Positions 50,466 through 63,318 of a stretch of 64,000 nt of DNA are shown here, one piece after another. How positions within the stretch are numbered: position 1 is the stretch's first letter; each line of letters starts with the position of its first letter. The DNA lies in NCBI GenBank assembly GCA_002189035.1, contig NEEC01000018.1, forward strand, positions 1,488,001-1,552,000, given 5' to 3'. Position numbers and translations under genes: made by a program. Under the pieces are notes generated by a model. It made no database searches. It saw only the letters and a program-made list of their open reading frames with translations, and was not told the DNA's origin. The DNA comes from Utricularia gibba. Taxonomy: Eukaryota > Streptophyta > Magnoliopsida > Lamiales > Lentibulariaceae.

Positions 50466-51345
50466 TCATGAGCCATCTTCATCCATGTGATGCAGAGGGC
50501 TCATCTCCCTCAACTTCTCAACACGCTTAGCAGTCCAATGGATGCGTAAGCCATAACCTCAAACCCCATCAAAAGGCCTTCTCCCTCGACGGAAGTGAAT
50601 GGCAAGTTCTGATTTCCAGGACCTTCTGGTTTATTGCTAACAGTACTCAGTAATCTGTCCTGCAGAATTTTTCTTCTTTTTCCATCATGCTCCATTTCCC
50701 CAGGATTTGAGCAGTATCATTGTGCAGAGGGACATTTAACTCCTTGAAAGTATATGTTCCCAGTTTCCTCAATGGGCTGGATTACACCAATCTTACTGTT
50801 CACCATCATCACTGAAACCAACCCGGTATGAGTAACATCAAAGCCCTCCTGCTGCAGATGAGGGCAGGAATCCAACGCACACATGGTGCTTCTTCTCCCT
50901 GTAGAAGTGCAAAACACAATTGGTTGAGATGTTATTTGATTCCGTTGCACCAGAGGGGAAATTATCTCTTTTGGGGAAGCAACCTGGCCATGGCGCAACT
51001 TCACTCTCTGATCCGCAACCATAAACATGTGTTCGGGAACGAGGATTTCAAATAACGAGAAACATAATATGGAAGCATCGCATCGAGCACCACTGGATCC
51101 ACCGCTGATGTTGGCTGCATATCTAGATACAAGTGTCTGCCAGAGATTTCAGCACCCTTCATGGTTGAAGAAAGGGTGCACCTTTGGAATTCTTGAAATG
51201 TCAGTTTTTTAACAACCTTCATGGCTAGATTCATCCTCAAGCGGCTGGAAAACCCGGGCAGAGAAGAAAGGGTGCACCTTTGGAATTCTTGAAATGAAAG
51301 TGTATGCTCTGAGATCAGAGCTTCAAAGCAATTTCTCATACGAAT
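50466..51345 (-). pseudogene. NFS1: Decayed NFS1 (cysteine desulfurase) copy
   Basis: Minus-strand fragments line up in order with mitochondrial cysteine desulfurase, the PLP enzyme supplying sulfur for Fe-S clusters. They are [16 protein letters not shown] with [16 protein letters not shown] (51162-51062), an ASPKEI-like piece, [35 protein letters not shown], a short SVEGEGLLMGF piece and finally VEKLREMSPL with a stop at 50468-50466. The PLP-lysine and catalytic Cys regions are absent, and frames switch repeatedly. A 34-bp direct repeat duplicates the segment just upstream of the MKG start. The remnant is about 700-880 bp against roughly 1.3 kb for a full coding sequence. It is clearly non-functional. 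Whether it arose by retroposition cannot be settled here. Confidence 0.82.
51167..51296. repeat. 34-bp direct repeat inside the NFS1 remnant
   Basis: Positions 51167-51200 and 51263-51296 are identical, starting GAAGAAAGGGTGCACC and ending GGAATTCTTGAAATG. Both start points are 96 bp apart. The spacer is not repeated. Confidence 0.9.
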
Positions 51346-51788
51346 TCCAATAACAAACTCCCACTACAGCAGCTCCATGAAGTCGAAAAGAATAAGAAAA
51401 CACATTCAAATAAGGAGAACGCCATGGAACCTAAATGCAAAACACAGCGGACGACATTCTTTTCTAGAAGATGAAATCACACAATTTGAAGCAGAACAAC
51501 GTGGGGCTCAAAAGGGCCCAGGACGACCGGTGACGACAGCATCCCATGGGGGAAGGATTCTATTTTATGGGTTCTTTCTCGGAAATCGGCAGGCCCATTT
51601 CATCATGTCCGGCAGCGCTTGCCGGCCTGAAATGAAAACATTCTGGTCCAAACCTCTAAATCCAATATCGGTGAAGCTAAGGCCAATTTGAGGTCTGCAA
51701 CTACGCCGTCGCCACCGTCGGAGGAGCGTGACCAACTGAAATATCTTCACCTTAACATACGAAGTATTCTTTATTTTCCTTTGAATTC
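51346..51788. other. Spacer and leader upstream of DUS2
   Basis: Composition is moderate throughout. Positions 51600-51788 probably contain the DUS2 promoter and leader. Short open frames on both strands show no family similarity. Confidence 0.4.
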
Positions 51789-53704
<1,916 letters not shown>

Positions 53705-53980
53705 CAGTTGCATGAATTAGATTTCAGTAGCACTCCTTCAATATAACTGTACCTTTTTGTTAAAACTATGTATTTGTTTAGAAACAATTCTAAAAATATT
53801 GAATTTTTTTCACGCATCCACACTAGTGGCTATGGCTAATTGAGAATTATCATGTTTTTTAAAAAATATCAACTTTTTTTTAGACATCCACAATATGTGG
53901 ATGTTTAAAAAAAATATATATTTTTATAGTTTTTTTTTTTTCATACATTCATAATGATTTAGATGATTGTTTGAGTTATT
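53705..53980. other. DUS2 3' region
   Basis: Likely 3' UTR followed by AT-rich sequence. The short phrase 'atccacactagtgg / atccacaatatgtgg' at 53816-53830 and 53886-53900 gives two small inverted motifs that could form hairpins in the transcript. Nothing else is visible. Confidence 0.3.
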
Positions 53981-54259
53981 GTTTTGTAACAGGATATAGA
54001 AGTTACATTTATAAGTTTATATATATAACGTGATTTGATTGATCAGTATATATATATTAATCTGTTATATTAATGACATACTCATTTTTTGATTATATGA
54101 ATAATATATGAAGATGTTTTAGTTATATATATTATTCACATATTTAAATTTTTATTCTTACATATAAAAGGTTATTTATAATTGAATATATATATATATA
54201 TAATTATATATATATAATTATATTATATTTAAACATATTAATATCTTATTATCAAACGA
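53981..54259 (+). mobile_element. MITE-like element, family 1 copy D
   Basis: Blocks are in the same order as copies A and B: GTTTTGTAACAGGATATAG, TTATATATATAACGTGATTTG, ATACTCATTTTTTG, and an end TTAATATCTTATTATCAAACG. That end is the reverse complement of the opening of copy C. It lies between DUS2 and the CYSTM gene. Confidence 0.55.
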
Positions 54260-54578
54260 AATCGTGGATTTAGAACCATAAGTTTCAGTGGTTTCAAAAC
54301 GAGTTGGAACCACAGTTTTTCAATTCCAATAATAATGAACAGGTTCGACATTATACCAGCAGTACAAATTTTGAAGCCAAATCGGAACCCAAACCTAGAT
54401 TTCAACCGAGTACAACTCTATTCCAAACCACATCAATTTAGTGTGGGGCCCGTATCTAATGCATTTGTTCAACTAATGCGGTAGATATTTATTTATTTGT
54501 TATAAATAAACACAAAATCAAATTTATTAACCCCCAAGCACTTGGGCAACTGTGTCTCAGGTCTGAGCTCGGAGCGCC

Positions 54579-54936
54579 ATGGATCCCAAGTACGCCTACC
54601 CTTATCCTGCGCCAGGTACCACCATATCATTTCCTCTCGCCCTTCCCTTCTTCACGGCTGACTTGCTCCCGTCGCTTACTCTAATCGAGGGTACCCGCCG
54701 CCGCCGGTCATGCCGCCGCCGCAATACTACGCCCCCCCGCCGCCGCCGGTGAGGAAGCACGGCTTCCTGGAAGGATGGTAAGCCCCTCCCCCTTTCCCAT
54801 ACTGGAAGCAGAAGAAGAAAGACAGATGAATGACCGAGCACCCTCCTGTGGTTGCAGTCTTGCGGCTCTGTGCTGCTGCTTCCTGATCGACGAGTGCTGC
54901 TGCCTCTTCGATCCGTCGATCCTCTGCGTTTGGTGA
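54579..54936 (+). CDS. CYSTM cysteine-rich membrane micro-protein
   Basis: Three exons, 54579-54615, 54690-54777 and 54858-54936, join in phase to 67 residues. The N-terminal half is Pro/Tyr-rich (PKYAYPYPAP, YPPPPVMPPPQYYAPPPPP). The C-terminal half is the CYSTM module: RKHGFLEGCLAALCCCFL, then IDECCCLFDPSILCVW. CYSTM proteins are tail-anchored or palmitoylated-type membrane proteins linked to stress tolerance in plants and yeast. The small size and three-exon layout are normal for the family. The exact role is unknown. Confidence 0.88.
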
Positions 54937-55094
54937 GGAAGACCTCTTCCTCTGTAGCCCCCCTCCGGTGTTGCCTGTCCATAACGCCGCCGCAGTCGTA
55001 CGGCCTCATTTTCTGAATCAATAAATCCATTTTTCACTATAAAAGTCATAAACAAAAATAAAACCAGATAATAATAAATGTTTCTAAACTATTA

Positions 55095-55452
55095 GGGTGC
55101 ATTTGATTACTGGTATAATAAAAATAGTGGGTTAGGATTAGATGTAATTATATTTTGATATGTTTGGTTTGTGTTTTAATAATTGGAATATGATAATTGT
55201 TTATATAATTAAAATGACGAAAATGTTATTATTTTTTTGAATTTGATTTTCTATTAAAAAAACAAAAGTCATTTATGATATTGTTGTATTTATTAAAAAA
55301 TCTCAACCAACAAATTTAGATTATTTTATCTTATTTTCGTGGAATAAAAAAATTATATATTATAAGATAACTAATTCTTTATTCGTAATCAAATACTAGA
55401 TAACGATATACTATTTAATTATCCCTACTTATCCAACGAACAAAACGTACCC
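55095..55452. mobile_element. Tourist-like (PIF/Harbinger-type) MITE with TTA target-site duplication
   Basis: The element begins GGGTGCATTTGATTAC, and its right end read backwards is GGGTACGTTTTGTTCG, an imperfect terminal inverted repeat. Direct TTA triplets flank it at 55092-55094 and 55453-55455. Length is 358 bp and it is AT-rich without coding capacity. TWA duplications with GGG..GTTTG termini are the PIF/Harbinger (Tourist) hallmark, so it would need a transposase from elsewhere. Confidence 0.75.
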
Positions 55453-55455
55453 TTA

Positions 55456-56717
55456 CTCTTTTTAGAATAGAAATTACTTCTATTTAATAAAAAAATTGTT
55501 TCACCAAAAAAATAAATCATTCCAAATAGAGTATAACTTTCTAATGTCATGGAAGATTCTTGCCCAATGAAGTGTATAAGAATTTTAGGTAAATTTTAGA
55601 TCGATTACACATGAGCTATAATGATAATTTATATAAAAAAAATATTCTTTAACTTTGCATTAGATTTTTTTTCAAAATAAGAAAATGTAAAATTATAATA
55701 ATTAAATATCTAAAACGAATAATATAGTATAAGAAATAGATAAATTGTTATATTTGGTAATCTTTCAAAAATTAATTTTTCATAAATTTTCTGAAGAATA
55801 AGTTATGCATACAAATCAATTTTTATTTGATAATAAAAATTATCATGCTCATCCAACAACAAAATATAATTATTTTATGTTGATAAAAAAGATACTAAAT
55901 GTTTTATAAATTCGTTATGGCTATAAAAAATTATATTTGGATTAAAATAGGAGATGAGATTTGAAGGATTGAAATGTAAATTTAGTGTTTACTGCTGACG
56001 TCATTTCACTAAATTCCACTATCTCGCCAAGGGGCCCCCCTATTTCTTGGATTCGCATGATTGATTACCAAATCGACTAGTGAATTAGATGGCGTGACCT
56101 TGGTGGCCTAAGTGATGTTGATTAATACCATAAAGTATCATTAATTGCCACCATATGTTTCACCACTATATCAATTCAAATTTTCAGTATCTGAAATAAA
56201 AAACTAAGACGTTAAACTGGATCAAAATATTGTATGATCGTTAAATTAGTATATTGAAATTTTTTTTATTTTGTGTCAAATTTGAATTTATTAATTAAGG
56301 ATTAAAAGATAATTTAATAATTAACTCATAATGCTAAATTATTATTATTTATTAAATTAAGAATTAACAGGTGTTTTTTATTATAAAATGTTTTTGTAAT
56401 ATATTATGAAATACTGGGCCGAACTGTTTACCAAGAGAAGGCCCAAACAAGTTGGCTCGTTTCCAGATGGATCACGAGAAGACCATGAATGATAGTGGAG
56501 GGGCCCAATAAAATAGCTCATTTACTGCCAGTTTATCTGGGAGCCCATTAAGCGTTGATGACGTAATTAGGGTTGATAGTCGTTTGAAATTGGGATTAGT
56601 TTATAGTCTCTTTTTTGAAAAAGCAAAACTGGGAAGTGGAAGGGAGAGAGATGCTTGTGCAACGTGCATTTGTGGGACGTTGGGATTCGGGAGAAGGCGG
56701 TGAAGCGCTCCGCTGGA
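55456..56717. other. AT-rich spacer and MFP1 promoter region
   Basis: Positions 55456-56400 are AT-rich with no signal except a small GC-richer block near 56020-56130. Positions 56400-56717 contain TGGGCC/GGCCCA-type motifs near 56418 (TGGGCCG), 56440 (AGGCCCA) and 56502 (GGGCCCAAT), common in promoters of plant housekeeping genes, and are the likely MFP1 promoter. Confidence 0.4.
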
Positions 56718-59330
56718 ATGGGTTTTGCGATCGGGGGCGCTTCTCAGTCTTCGCTGCGCCGTTTGCCGTCACCATGTTGTTATGTTCCGTCGTCATTTCC
56801 TGGAACTACACGGAGAATCGCCTTCACCTCCAGGGCGCGGAAGATGGGAATTGTCGTCGCTGCTCAGAATCAAGAGAACCCGTTATTTTGCAGTGGCTCT
56901 TGTGCCAGGAGAGTGATCTTGTTCATCAGTTTCGCTCTGATTCCTTTTCTTGGTATGAGGATTAAGGCAATAGAGGGTCTTGCTTCAGGTTGGTCGTTTG
57001 TTTCTGTATTTTTTTGATTACTGCAGCGAATGTGGCATCGGCTATGTGTTCATCAATAGAGTTGTTATTTATAAGTAGCCTTAGGTAGAACGATTTTGAC
57101 TCTCTTTTGGAGGTAACAGGAAACGTTGCGTTTTCTTTCCAGAAAACACTGAATTCAAAGAAGGAGAAGAGAACAAGAAGGAAAAGGTATGCATCTAGAG
57201 TTCGGATTAGAGACTCTAAATCTATTGTTCTATGGTTTTTCCAGATGGATGATTCTTTTCAGGGGCCGTCATCTAAGAACCCCATTTTGTCACTTCTCAA
57301 TGCTATTGGTATTTTGGGGTCTGGGATTCTGGCCGCACTCTTTGCTTCTGCTAAGAGGTCTAAATCAAGGTCAGATGCCATCATAGAAACTGTAAGTTCT
57401 GGCCTTGCATACCAATCGTGCTGGTATTGTTATCTTCAGCTGGATGCTGTTTGGAAGCGCTCTTTTTTGCCATTGCCTTCTTGCTCTTCTGATTCCGTAT
57501 CATTTGTCTGAACCATTTTTTTACTTCTTAATAGTGAATTTTCTGATTAACATTCAAAATCTCTCCCAATTGTTTTCTCCCACTACGTGTGTGAAGTTAC
57601 AACTTGTGGCTTTGGTGAGCATTTCTATTCTTCTGATTTCTTTGGAACAGATGAAGCTTGAGCTGGAAGAGAAAAATGCTGCCATTGCTTCCTTAGAGAA
57701 AAAAATGGAGATGGAGCTTGTGAAGGAGAAGGAAATTTGGAACCATGCAATGAAGAAATCTAATGGAGAGCAGCAATCCTTAGCAAATAAGTTGGCTCTT
57801 GCGAATAATAAGATAATGAGTATGGGAAGGGAACTGCTTAAACAGAAACGATTAGTTGATGAGTTAAATTCCCAAGTCAATAATCTTGAGATGGACATTC
57901 ATGAAGCTGGAGTTTTCAGAAAAGAACTAGAAGAGTTGCTTAAGAATAAGATGGACACTTTATCCATATGCCAGGAACAGATTAGCTTGCTTTCGTCTAA
58001 AGTAAAGGAAAATGAAGACAATCTATCTCTCTTGAATTCAGAGGTTGACACGAAAGAGAGAGCTATCAACGAACTGGGGCTAGCGCGTGAAGAGTTGAAA
58101 AATCAGCTCACGGTTCTGAGGCTTGAAGTGAAAGAATTGAAAGATGCACTAGCGACCAAAGAAAGGGAAATGGAATGGAAGAGTGAAATGTTGGAAAAAC
58201 TGAAAGAAGAGTTGAAATCTTCTGTTGCTGAAAAGAATGAAATACTGAAGAAACTCAATGACGTGCAAGCAGAATATGAGCATTTTAAATCCATCACTGA
58301 GGAGAGGCTCGCTTTAGAAGCGAAGGAGCTGAGACAACACGAGCTGAAAATAAACCATCTGGAGGGGCAACTAAGGCTAACTATGGAGGATGTGAAGGCT
58401 AATGAAGTGTTGATTTCTCAAGTGAACGAGGAGAAGGAGATGCTGAAAGCAAAGTTGAAAGAGAAATCTGAAAGTGTAGAAGGCCTTCAACAGGAGCTTA
58501 CTACCACAAGGGAAACCTTGGTGAAATCAAGAGATGAAACTTCAGATCTTGCTAAACAGTTGCATCAGTCAAGAAGCGCATGCTCAGAGCTTGAAGCAAA
58601 TGCTTTCAAGGCTAAGGCCGAGTATAATGAAGCTAAAGAATCCTTTCAGAGAGATCTAGATCGCTTAAAGGAGCATATAAAATCTCTAAATGCTGAACTG
58701 GTCTCTGCAAATGAGATTATGAGTAAATCCAATACAGAGCTGCAGTCGGTTCACCAAGACTTGGCTACAGCAGTAGAAGAACGTGATAGCTTGAAAATGA
58801 AACTTACAGAAGCCTGTCTCAAAGAAGAAACTGCTGCTCGCGATCTTGAAAAAGAGCAGAAAAACATTTCATCCTTGAGGAACGAGCTAATAACATTGCA
58901 TGATGAAAGCTTCAAAGACAAAGAAGCTCGAAAGGATCTCGAGGCTAACCTGAAAGAAACCACAGAAACGTTAGATGAGATGAGCCTTAGCAGCATGAAG
59001 CTTTCAAAGGAGTTGGAGCTTGCTACCTCTGAACTGCTGTCGCTGGGCTATGAGAAAGACGCACTTCACCAAGCACTTGATGAACAAAAACGGTGTGCTG
59101 ATGGAGCCCGTCAGGACCTGGAAGATGCACACAACATGGTGGCAATGCTGGGGACAGAAACGGAGAAACTGAAAATGAAGACAACGAAGCTAGAAGAGGA
59201 GTTAGCTCGCGCCAAAGGTGAAATCTTGAAGCTCAAGTGCCAGAGTAGCTTGAAGAACGAAAAAGATCATCATGATCCCCTTACAAAAGTAGCTCGGAGA
59301 CGACGACTCCGTCCTCCGCAAGAAAAGTAA
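56718..59330 (+). CDS. MFP1: MAR-binding filament-like protein 1
   Basis: This is a plastid thylakoid- and nucleoid-associated coiled-coil protein that binds DNA and influences starch granule initiation. Four exons (56718-56988, 57143-57186, 57245-57391, 57651-59330) give 713 residues. The first about 75 residues (MGFAIGGASQSSLRRLPSP onward) are transit-peptide-like, followed by a hydrophobic stretch (VILFISFALIPFLGMRIKA). After the family linker comes a second hydrophobic segment (NPILSLLNAIGILGSGILAA). The remaining about 560 residues are an almost continuous heptad coiled coil (for example MKLELEEKNAAIASLEKKM). The tail ends KVARRRRLRPPQEK, basic like that of known MFP1, though a late frameshift there cannot be ruled out. 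An upstream in-frame Met at 56655 exists but MGF fits the family start. Confidence 0.93.
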
Positions 59331-60142
59331 GCAACACCTCACCTCTCCTGAAGCTGCAGTGTTCATATTCCAACTTGATGGAGTTTTGTTAGGGTCTTTC
59401 AGAACTTCGAGAACATTGGATGGCATTTGTGCTTGGGAACCAACGGCTAGTGAGGAGTCCCATGATTTGGGCTTAAATAAACGCGTTTGTTTCCAGTTTT
59501 AGCAATTTGTAAGAATTTTGGACACATCGGCCCAAGCCCAATAAGCTTTTTAGGGAATAAAACACGTGATTCGAAGGGAATGCGTAGTGGCAGTGGCGTC
59601 ACTTCAAGGCTTTCCATTCTGTGCCGGACCTCCGGGTCTAGGGTTTCAGGGACCGGAGCAAAGGGTATTGTAATAAGGTAACCATTTGGGGTTAACGAGT
59701 TTCGGTTTTAGGTATCGTGAAGCTCTCCGTATTCTTCGTTTTCGTCAATTTTACAATTGCAGAGCTCCCTTTTTATGCTTTTTTAGGTATTTTTGTTCCG
59801 CTATGCGAAGGTGGGATCTGTTCCATGTCTTCGCTTGTGGAGAAAATATGTGGGTTTTGAATTTGTAAGTGCATAGTTCATGGGTTGCCTGGTGGGAGTA
59901 CAGTGTTTTTAATGGCTAGTGTAGCTGCGAAACTGTTTTTCCATTAGGTGCAAACTGTGATTAAAATGCATCCTTCGTTAGCTATCCGGAAAAGTATGTG
60001 AGTTTTACGTTGGTCTTTTCTAGTATGTACTTGGGGACATGCTGAAAATGGGATATGCTTGGAAAAGTCATTTTTAGTATTCTTGCAGATATTTGTGTGG
60101 TGGAGGTTGAGTTCAAACTACTGGTTATATAAAGAACTTGTG
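59331..60142. other. MFP1 3' region and NUP50 promoter/leader
   Basis: The early part is the MFP1 3' UTR. Motifs GGCCCAAGCCCAAT near 59528 fall in a GC-richer block to 59680, which is a plausible NUP50 promoter. A splice acceptor-like TTCTTGCAG at 60081-60089 suggests an intron in the NUP50 leader. Confidence 0.4.
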
Positions 60143-61431
60143 ATGGGGGATTCACAAAACGATGTCCAGCATTCGAAAAAGAGAGCCGCAGGGGTACAGC
60201 TGACTCGTGACAACCCTGGCCTTGATGATGATGATGATGAGTCATCTGAACAAGCGTCTGGGACATTCAAAAGAGCAAGTGATGAGGTTCTGGCCACAAG
60301 AAGAATTGTGAAAGTCCGTCGTCAGCAAACACCATCGGTTTCAGCTGCACCAGATGCCTCTGCTGCTTCAAATCCTTTTTCTGCAGTTCGATTGCTCCCT
60401 GCTTCAGCAACCACACCTCAGGTAGTTACAGTAGAAGAAAGTGCCAATGGGGGAGATAAGAAAATTGGAGACAGCTCGGAGTTGGAGCTTCCAAACGCCG
60501 TTTCAGAGGCAGTTAATGAGAAGACTGAAATCACTGAGAACAGTGCTAAGCCCTCTGAAACTCCAGAGGGTCATGTAAGCTCTGAGAAGGATGAGGCTGC
60601 TGGTGCCAGTGAGCAAGAAGGTTTGAGCAATGCGAATCAGGTATCAGAAGACAAGGAGCCTGAGAATGGAGCTGGGAAAACAGAAGATGCAGATTTGAAT
60701 GAGGATGAGACCAAGGTGGGTGAAGAGGATGTTAATAAAGATGGTGGAGCGTCTAAAGAAGCATTAGGGGCAGAAAAGGGTGAAGAAAATAAGAGTTTGA
60801 GCTCATTTGGCAATTTATCCAGCCGCCAGAATGCATTCTCTGGGCTTTCAGGAACTGGTTTTTCTGGCACTTCATTTTCGTTTGGATCAATTCCCAAAGA
60901 TGGGGCACCTGGTTCCTTCAGTTTTGGTGCTTCCACCAATGGCGATGCCTCCATATTTGAGACTGCACAAAATGGCCCATCTTTGAGTGAAGCTGGAAAA
61001 ATCACTCCACTGCAAGAAATTCCAGTGGAAACAGGAGAGGAGAATGAGAATACCGTTTTCTCGGCTGATTCTGCGCTTTATGAATTTCTTGATGGGTCCT
61101 GGAAAGAACGGGGAAGGGAGAGCTCAAACTCAACCTATCCACTGAAGGAACACCAAAAGCTCGACTTGTCATGCGGACCAAAGGAAACCTCCGGGTAATT
61201 CTGAATGCGAGTCTTTTTCCAGACATGAAGATGACAGCCATGGATAAGAGAGGTATCAGTTTTGCTTGTGTCAACAGCATCAACGAAGGGAAACATGGTC
61301 TCTCCACGTATGCACTGAAGTTCAGGAACCCGTCGATTGTCGAAAACTTTGAAGCTGCCGTCACCAAGTATAAATGTGAGGTCTCTGCAGCCCCCCAAAC
61401 ACCAGAAAACTCCCCTAAGGCTACAGTGTAA
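60143..61431 (+). CDS. NUP50: Nuclear pore protein NUP50 with Ran-binding domain (one-base break)
   Basis: This nuclear-basket nucleoporin assists importin-alpha recycling and cargo release. There is a single coding exon, about 429 residues with one base restored. The N-terminus has the importin-binding-type segment [19 protein letters not shown] and [19 protein letters not shown]. An acidic Glu/Ser-rich middle contains a few FG motifs ([22 protein letters not shown]). The C-terminal RanBP1-like domain starts [24 protein letters not shown] and continues in the next frame with [35 protein letters not shown] and [20 protein letters not shown]. The frame switch is in GGG at 61116-61118. One more G restores [18 protein letters not shown], the family sequence. 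It lies downstream of MFP1 on the same strand and tail-to-tail with the SET gene. Confidence 0.92.
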
Positions 61432-62157
61432 CGAGAAAACTGCAGCTGCAGCTTCAATCTTCTTCGTGTCTGTTGCTAGGGACCTCAGTCCGTTTATTGA
61501 GTCTTTGTTCTACAATGGTGGACCACCAATTGTAGCAAGTTCCTGGAACCTTGCACCCTTTTTTCGTATGACAGGGCGGCTTATAGCTTGAACTGTACCA
61601 CAGAATGCTAACAGCCAGCGTAGGGTCCATAGTCATACTCCATTGCTACATGACAACGAATCCAACTCATATATTCCAGTATTTTCTTCCAATTGGCAAG
61701 CCAATTGAAACTTGCGGGCCTTCAAAAGATGCCTTTTTTGCGTCGCTGAAGGGTATTGGATAACTTTTGGTTCTTCGTGGTCGACACCTAGGCCCCCACT
61801 GGGGTGGGGTGCTGGTGCTCCATTGTTGCAGAAGGCGAAGAAATGGGGATGAGGGGCAGAGAAAAAGTGAAGATGTACTTGAAGAAAAACATGTACCAGA
61901 ACCTTGGTGAATAAAGTGGCACTTTTGCAGGTCATTTTTTGGTAACTGTTTGACAGAGGAGCTACCAGTTTCATCTTCATAATCAAGCTTCTTTTGTCTG
62001 TCATCAATTCATTTGATCCTTCCTCTCCATAATACACAAACACCTCAAACTCAGAAAGAATCCGAAGATGAAGAAACACATTTCTTGAGAAACATACTTG
62101 CGCCTCAAAGAATGCATCCCATGGCAATAATAGGAAATTATCAGTGAATCATTTGTG
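61432..62157. other. Convergent 3' region between NUP50 and the SET gene
   Basis: Both genes end here. Moderate composition and open frames on the minus strand (for example 62127-61633) most likely reflect UTR sequence. None resembles a known protein, and I see no RNA gene. Confidence 0.4.
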
Positions 62158-63318
62158 CTAGTTGCTACTGTCTTCGTCTCTGCGCTCCAGTTTGCCACAG
62201 ACATTGCATTCCATGACGACAGGAGAAGAGGCACTGGATGGAGGTAAAGGACACAACGTTCCCCCACAGTTATCCCTCTGGCACATGTATCTAATGAAGA
62301 AATAAGCATGAGGAAAATCATCACTATTTCCCTCTTCAGTCCCCGTCTCCAGATCATCCCCCATATCATCATCATCATCATCATCATCATTATCGGCATC
62401 CATTCCTTGGTCATCATCTTCTTCATTATCAGACCAATTAGCCTCAACCCTGCAACGATCACAATCGCATGTAAAGCAGTAATCATCCTTCAGTCTCTGT
62501 TGCCTGTCCGAAAACTTGAGATTGACGGGGAAATAGCTCAGGCAAACTTCTCTGCCAGCAGGCAAATCATGGAGAACTCTTACAACAATTTCAGTGTTAC
62601 TAAAATCTGCACCAGAGTCCACATAATCAAATCTACAAGCATTTGGTAGACAATCATGGTTGAAAAATGATGCCTTTGGATATATTCCGTACGCTCTAAC
62701 ACTCCTTTCTTTCTCTTGATGAAAAGGTTCCATCAATCCAAATGCATTCACCTTGTCCTTGCTCAGTAGCGCGGCAGTAAGCTCAACAGAGAAGGCCCCG
62801 TGATTTCCATTATTCGGAAAGGTGCAAACGGAAGAAATCAACGAATGCAAGAAAGCAGATGTTTCGTCGACAATGGGTTCACCTTGGAGCGAAAGAAGCG
62901 TTTGAAACTGGACCGGTGACATCAACGCGAGATTATACGCAGACACGAGGAACCAAGATTGAACATGGCGATCAGGGTGGTGGTGGTGCAACGGGGAATC
63001 GGCACCTCGGAGGCGAGCCAAGGCTTGGCAGACAAATGGAGAGTGCGAGGACGACAAAGCTACAGATCGGCATCCCGGGGAGCAAAACAGCGAAGCCGTG
63101 GAGCAATGAGGGCAAGAAACCGCCTTCGAACAATGGGGCGGCACAATTCTGAAGCAGTGGGAGCAGTAATTGGCTCCGGTGGCGCCTCTCAGAGGCACAG
63201 CAGAGTAGAGTAGAAGTGGAGACTCCCTAAGAACTATTTCCCCGGCAGACAACGGCCGCGTACAGACCAAACCCCTCCCTCTGTTAGCCATCTCCACTAC
63301 CTTCAGCAATTCCCCCAT
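62158..63318 (-). CDS. ASHR2: SET-domain protein, ASHR2-like putative lysine methyltransferase
   Basis: This is a single-exon gene of 386 residues from MGELLKVVEMANRGRG. The SET domain is interrupted by a zinc-binding Cys/His module as in SMYD-type proteins. The SET-N part is RGRGLVCTRPLSAGEIVLRESP. The Cys-rich insert is YCSHCFRIVPPHC, VSCPHCSTASLFCSPGC and HSPFVC. The SET core has AYGIYPKASFFNHDCLPNACRFDY (NHxC), DLPAGREVCLSYFP and a post-SET CDCDRC. A poly-Asp stretch (DNDDDDDDDD) coded by a microsatellite follows. Late Cys pairs (CQRDNCGGTLC, MECNVCGKL) may bind another zinc. The Arabidopsis relative is ASHR2; the substrate is not established. An in-frame Met 21 codons upstream at 63381 is less likely. 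No frame defects. Confidence 0.93.
   Translation of the reverse strand: MGELLKVVEMANRGRGLVCTRPLSAGEIVLRESPLLLYSAVPLRGATGANYCSHCFRIVPPHCSKAVSCPHCSTASLFCSPGCRSVALSSSHSPFVCQALARLRGADSPLHHHHPDRHVQSWFLVSAYNLALMSPVQFQTLLSLQGEPIVDETSAFLHSLISSVCTFPNNGNHGAFSVELTAALLSKDKVNAFGLMEPFHQEKERSVRAYGIYPKASFFNHDCLPNACRFDYVDSGADFSNTEIVVRVLHDLPAGREVCLSYFPVNLKFSDRQQRLKDDYCFTCDCDRCRVEANWSDNEEDDDQGMDADNDDDDDDDDMGDDLETGTEEGNSDDFPHAYFFIRYMCQRDNCGGTLCPLPPSSASSPVVMECNVCGKLERRDEDSSN
62365..62390. repeat. (ATC)n microsatellite inside the SET gene
   Basis: About eight to nine ATC units encode the Asp run in the SET protein. Length changes in threes would keep the frame, so this is a likely polymorphic site. Confidence 0.9.

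Noticed and set aside
61633-62486. 160-codon minus frames at the SET gene 3' side
   Set aside because: They overlap the SET coding region in another frame or lie in its 3' UTR and show no recognisable domain.
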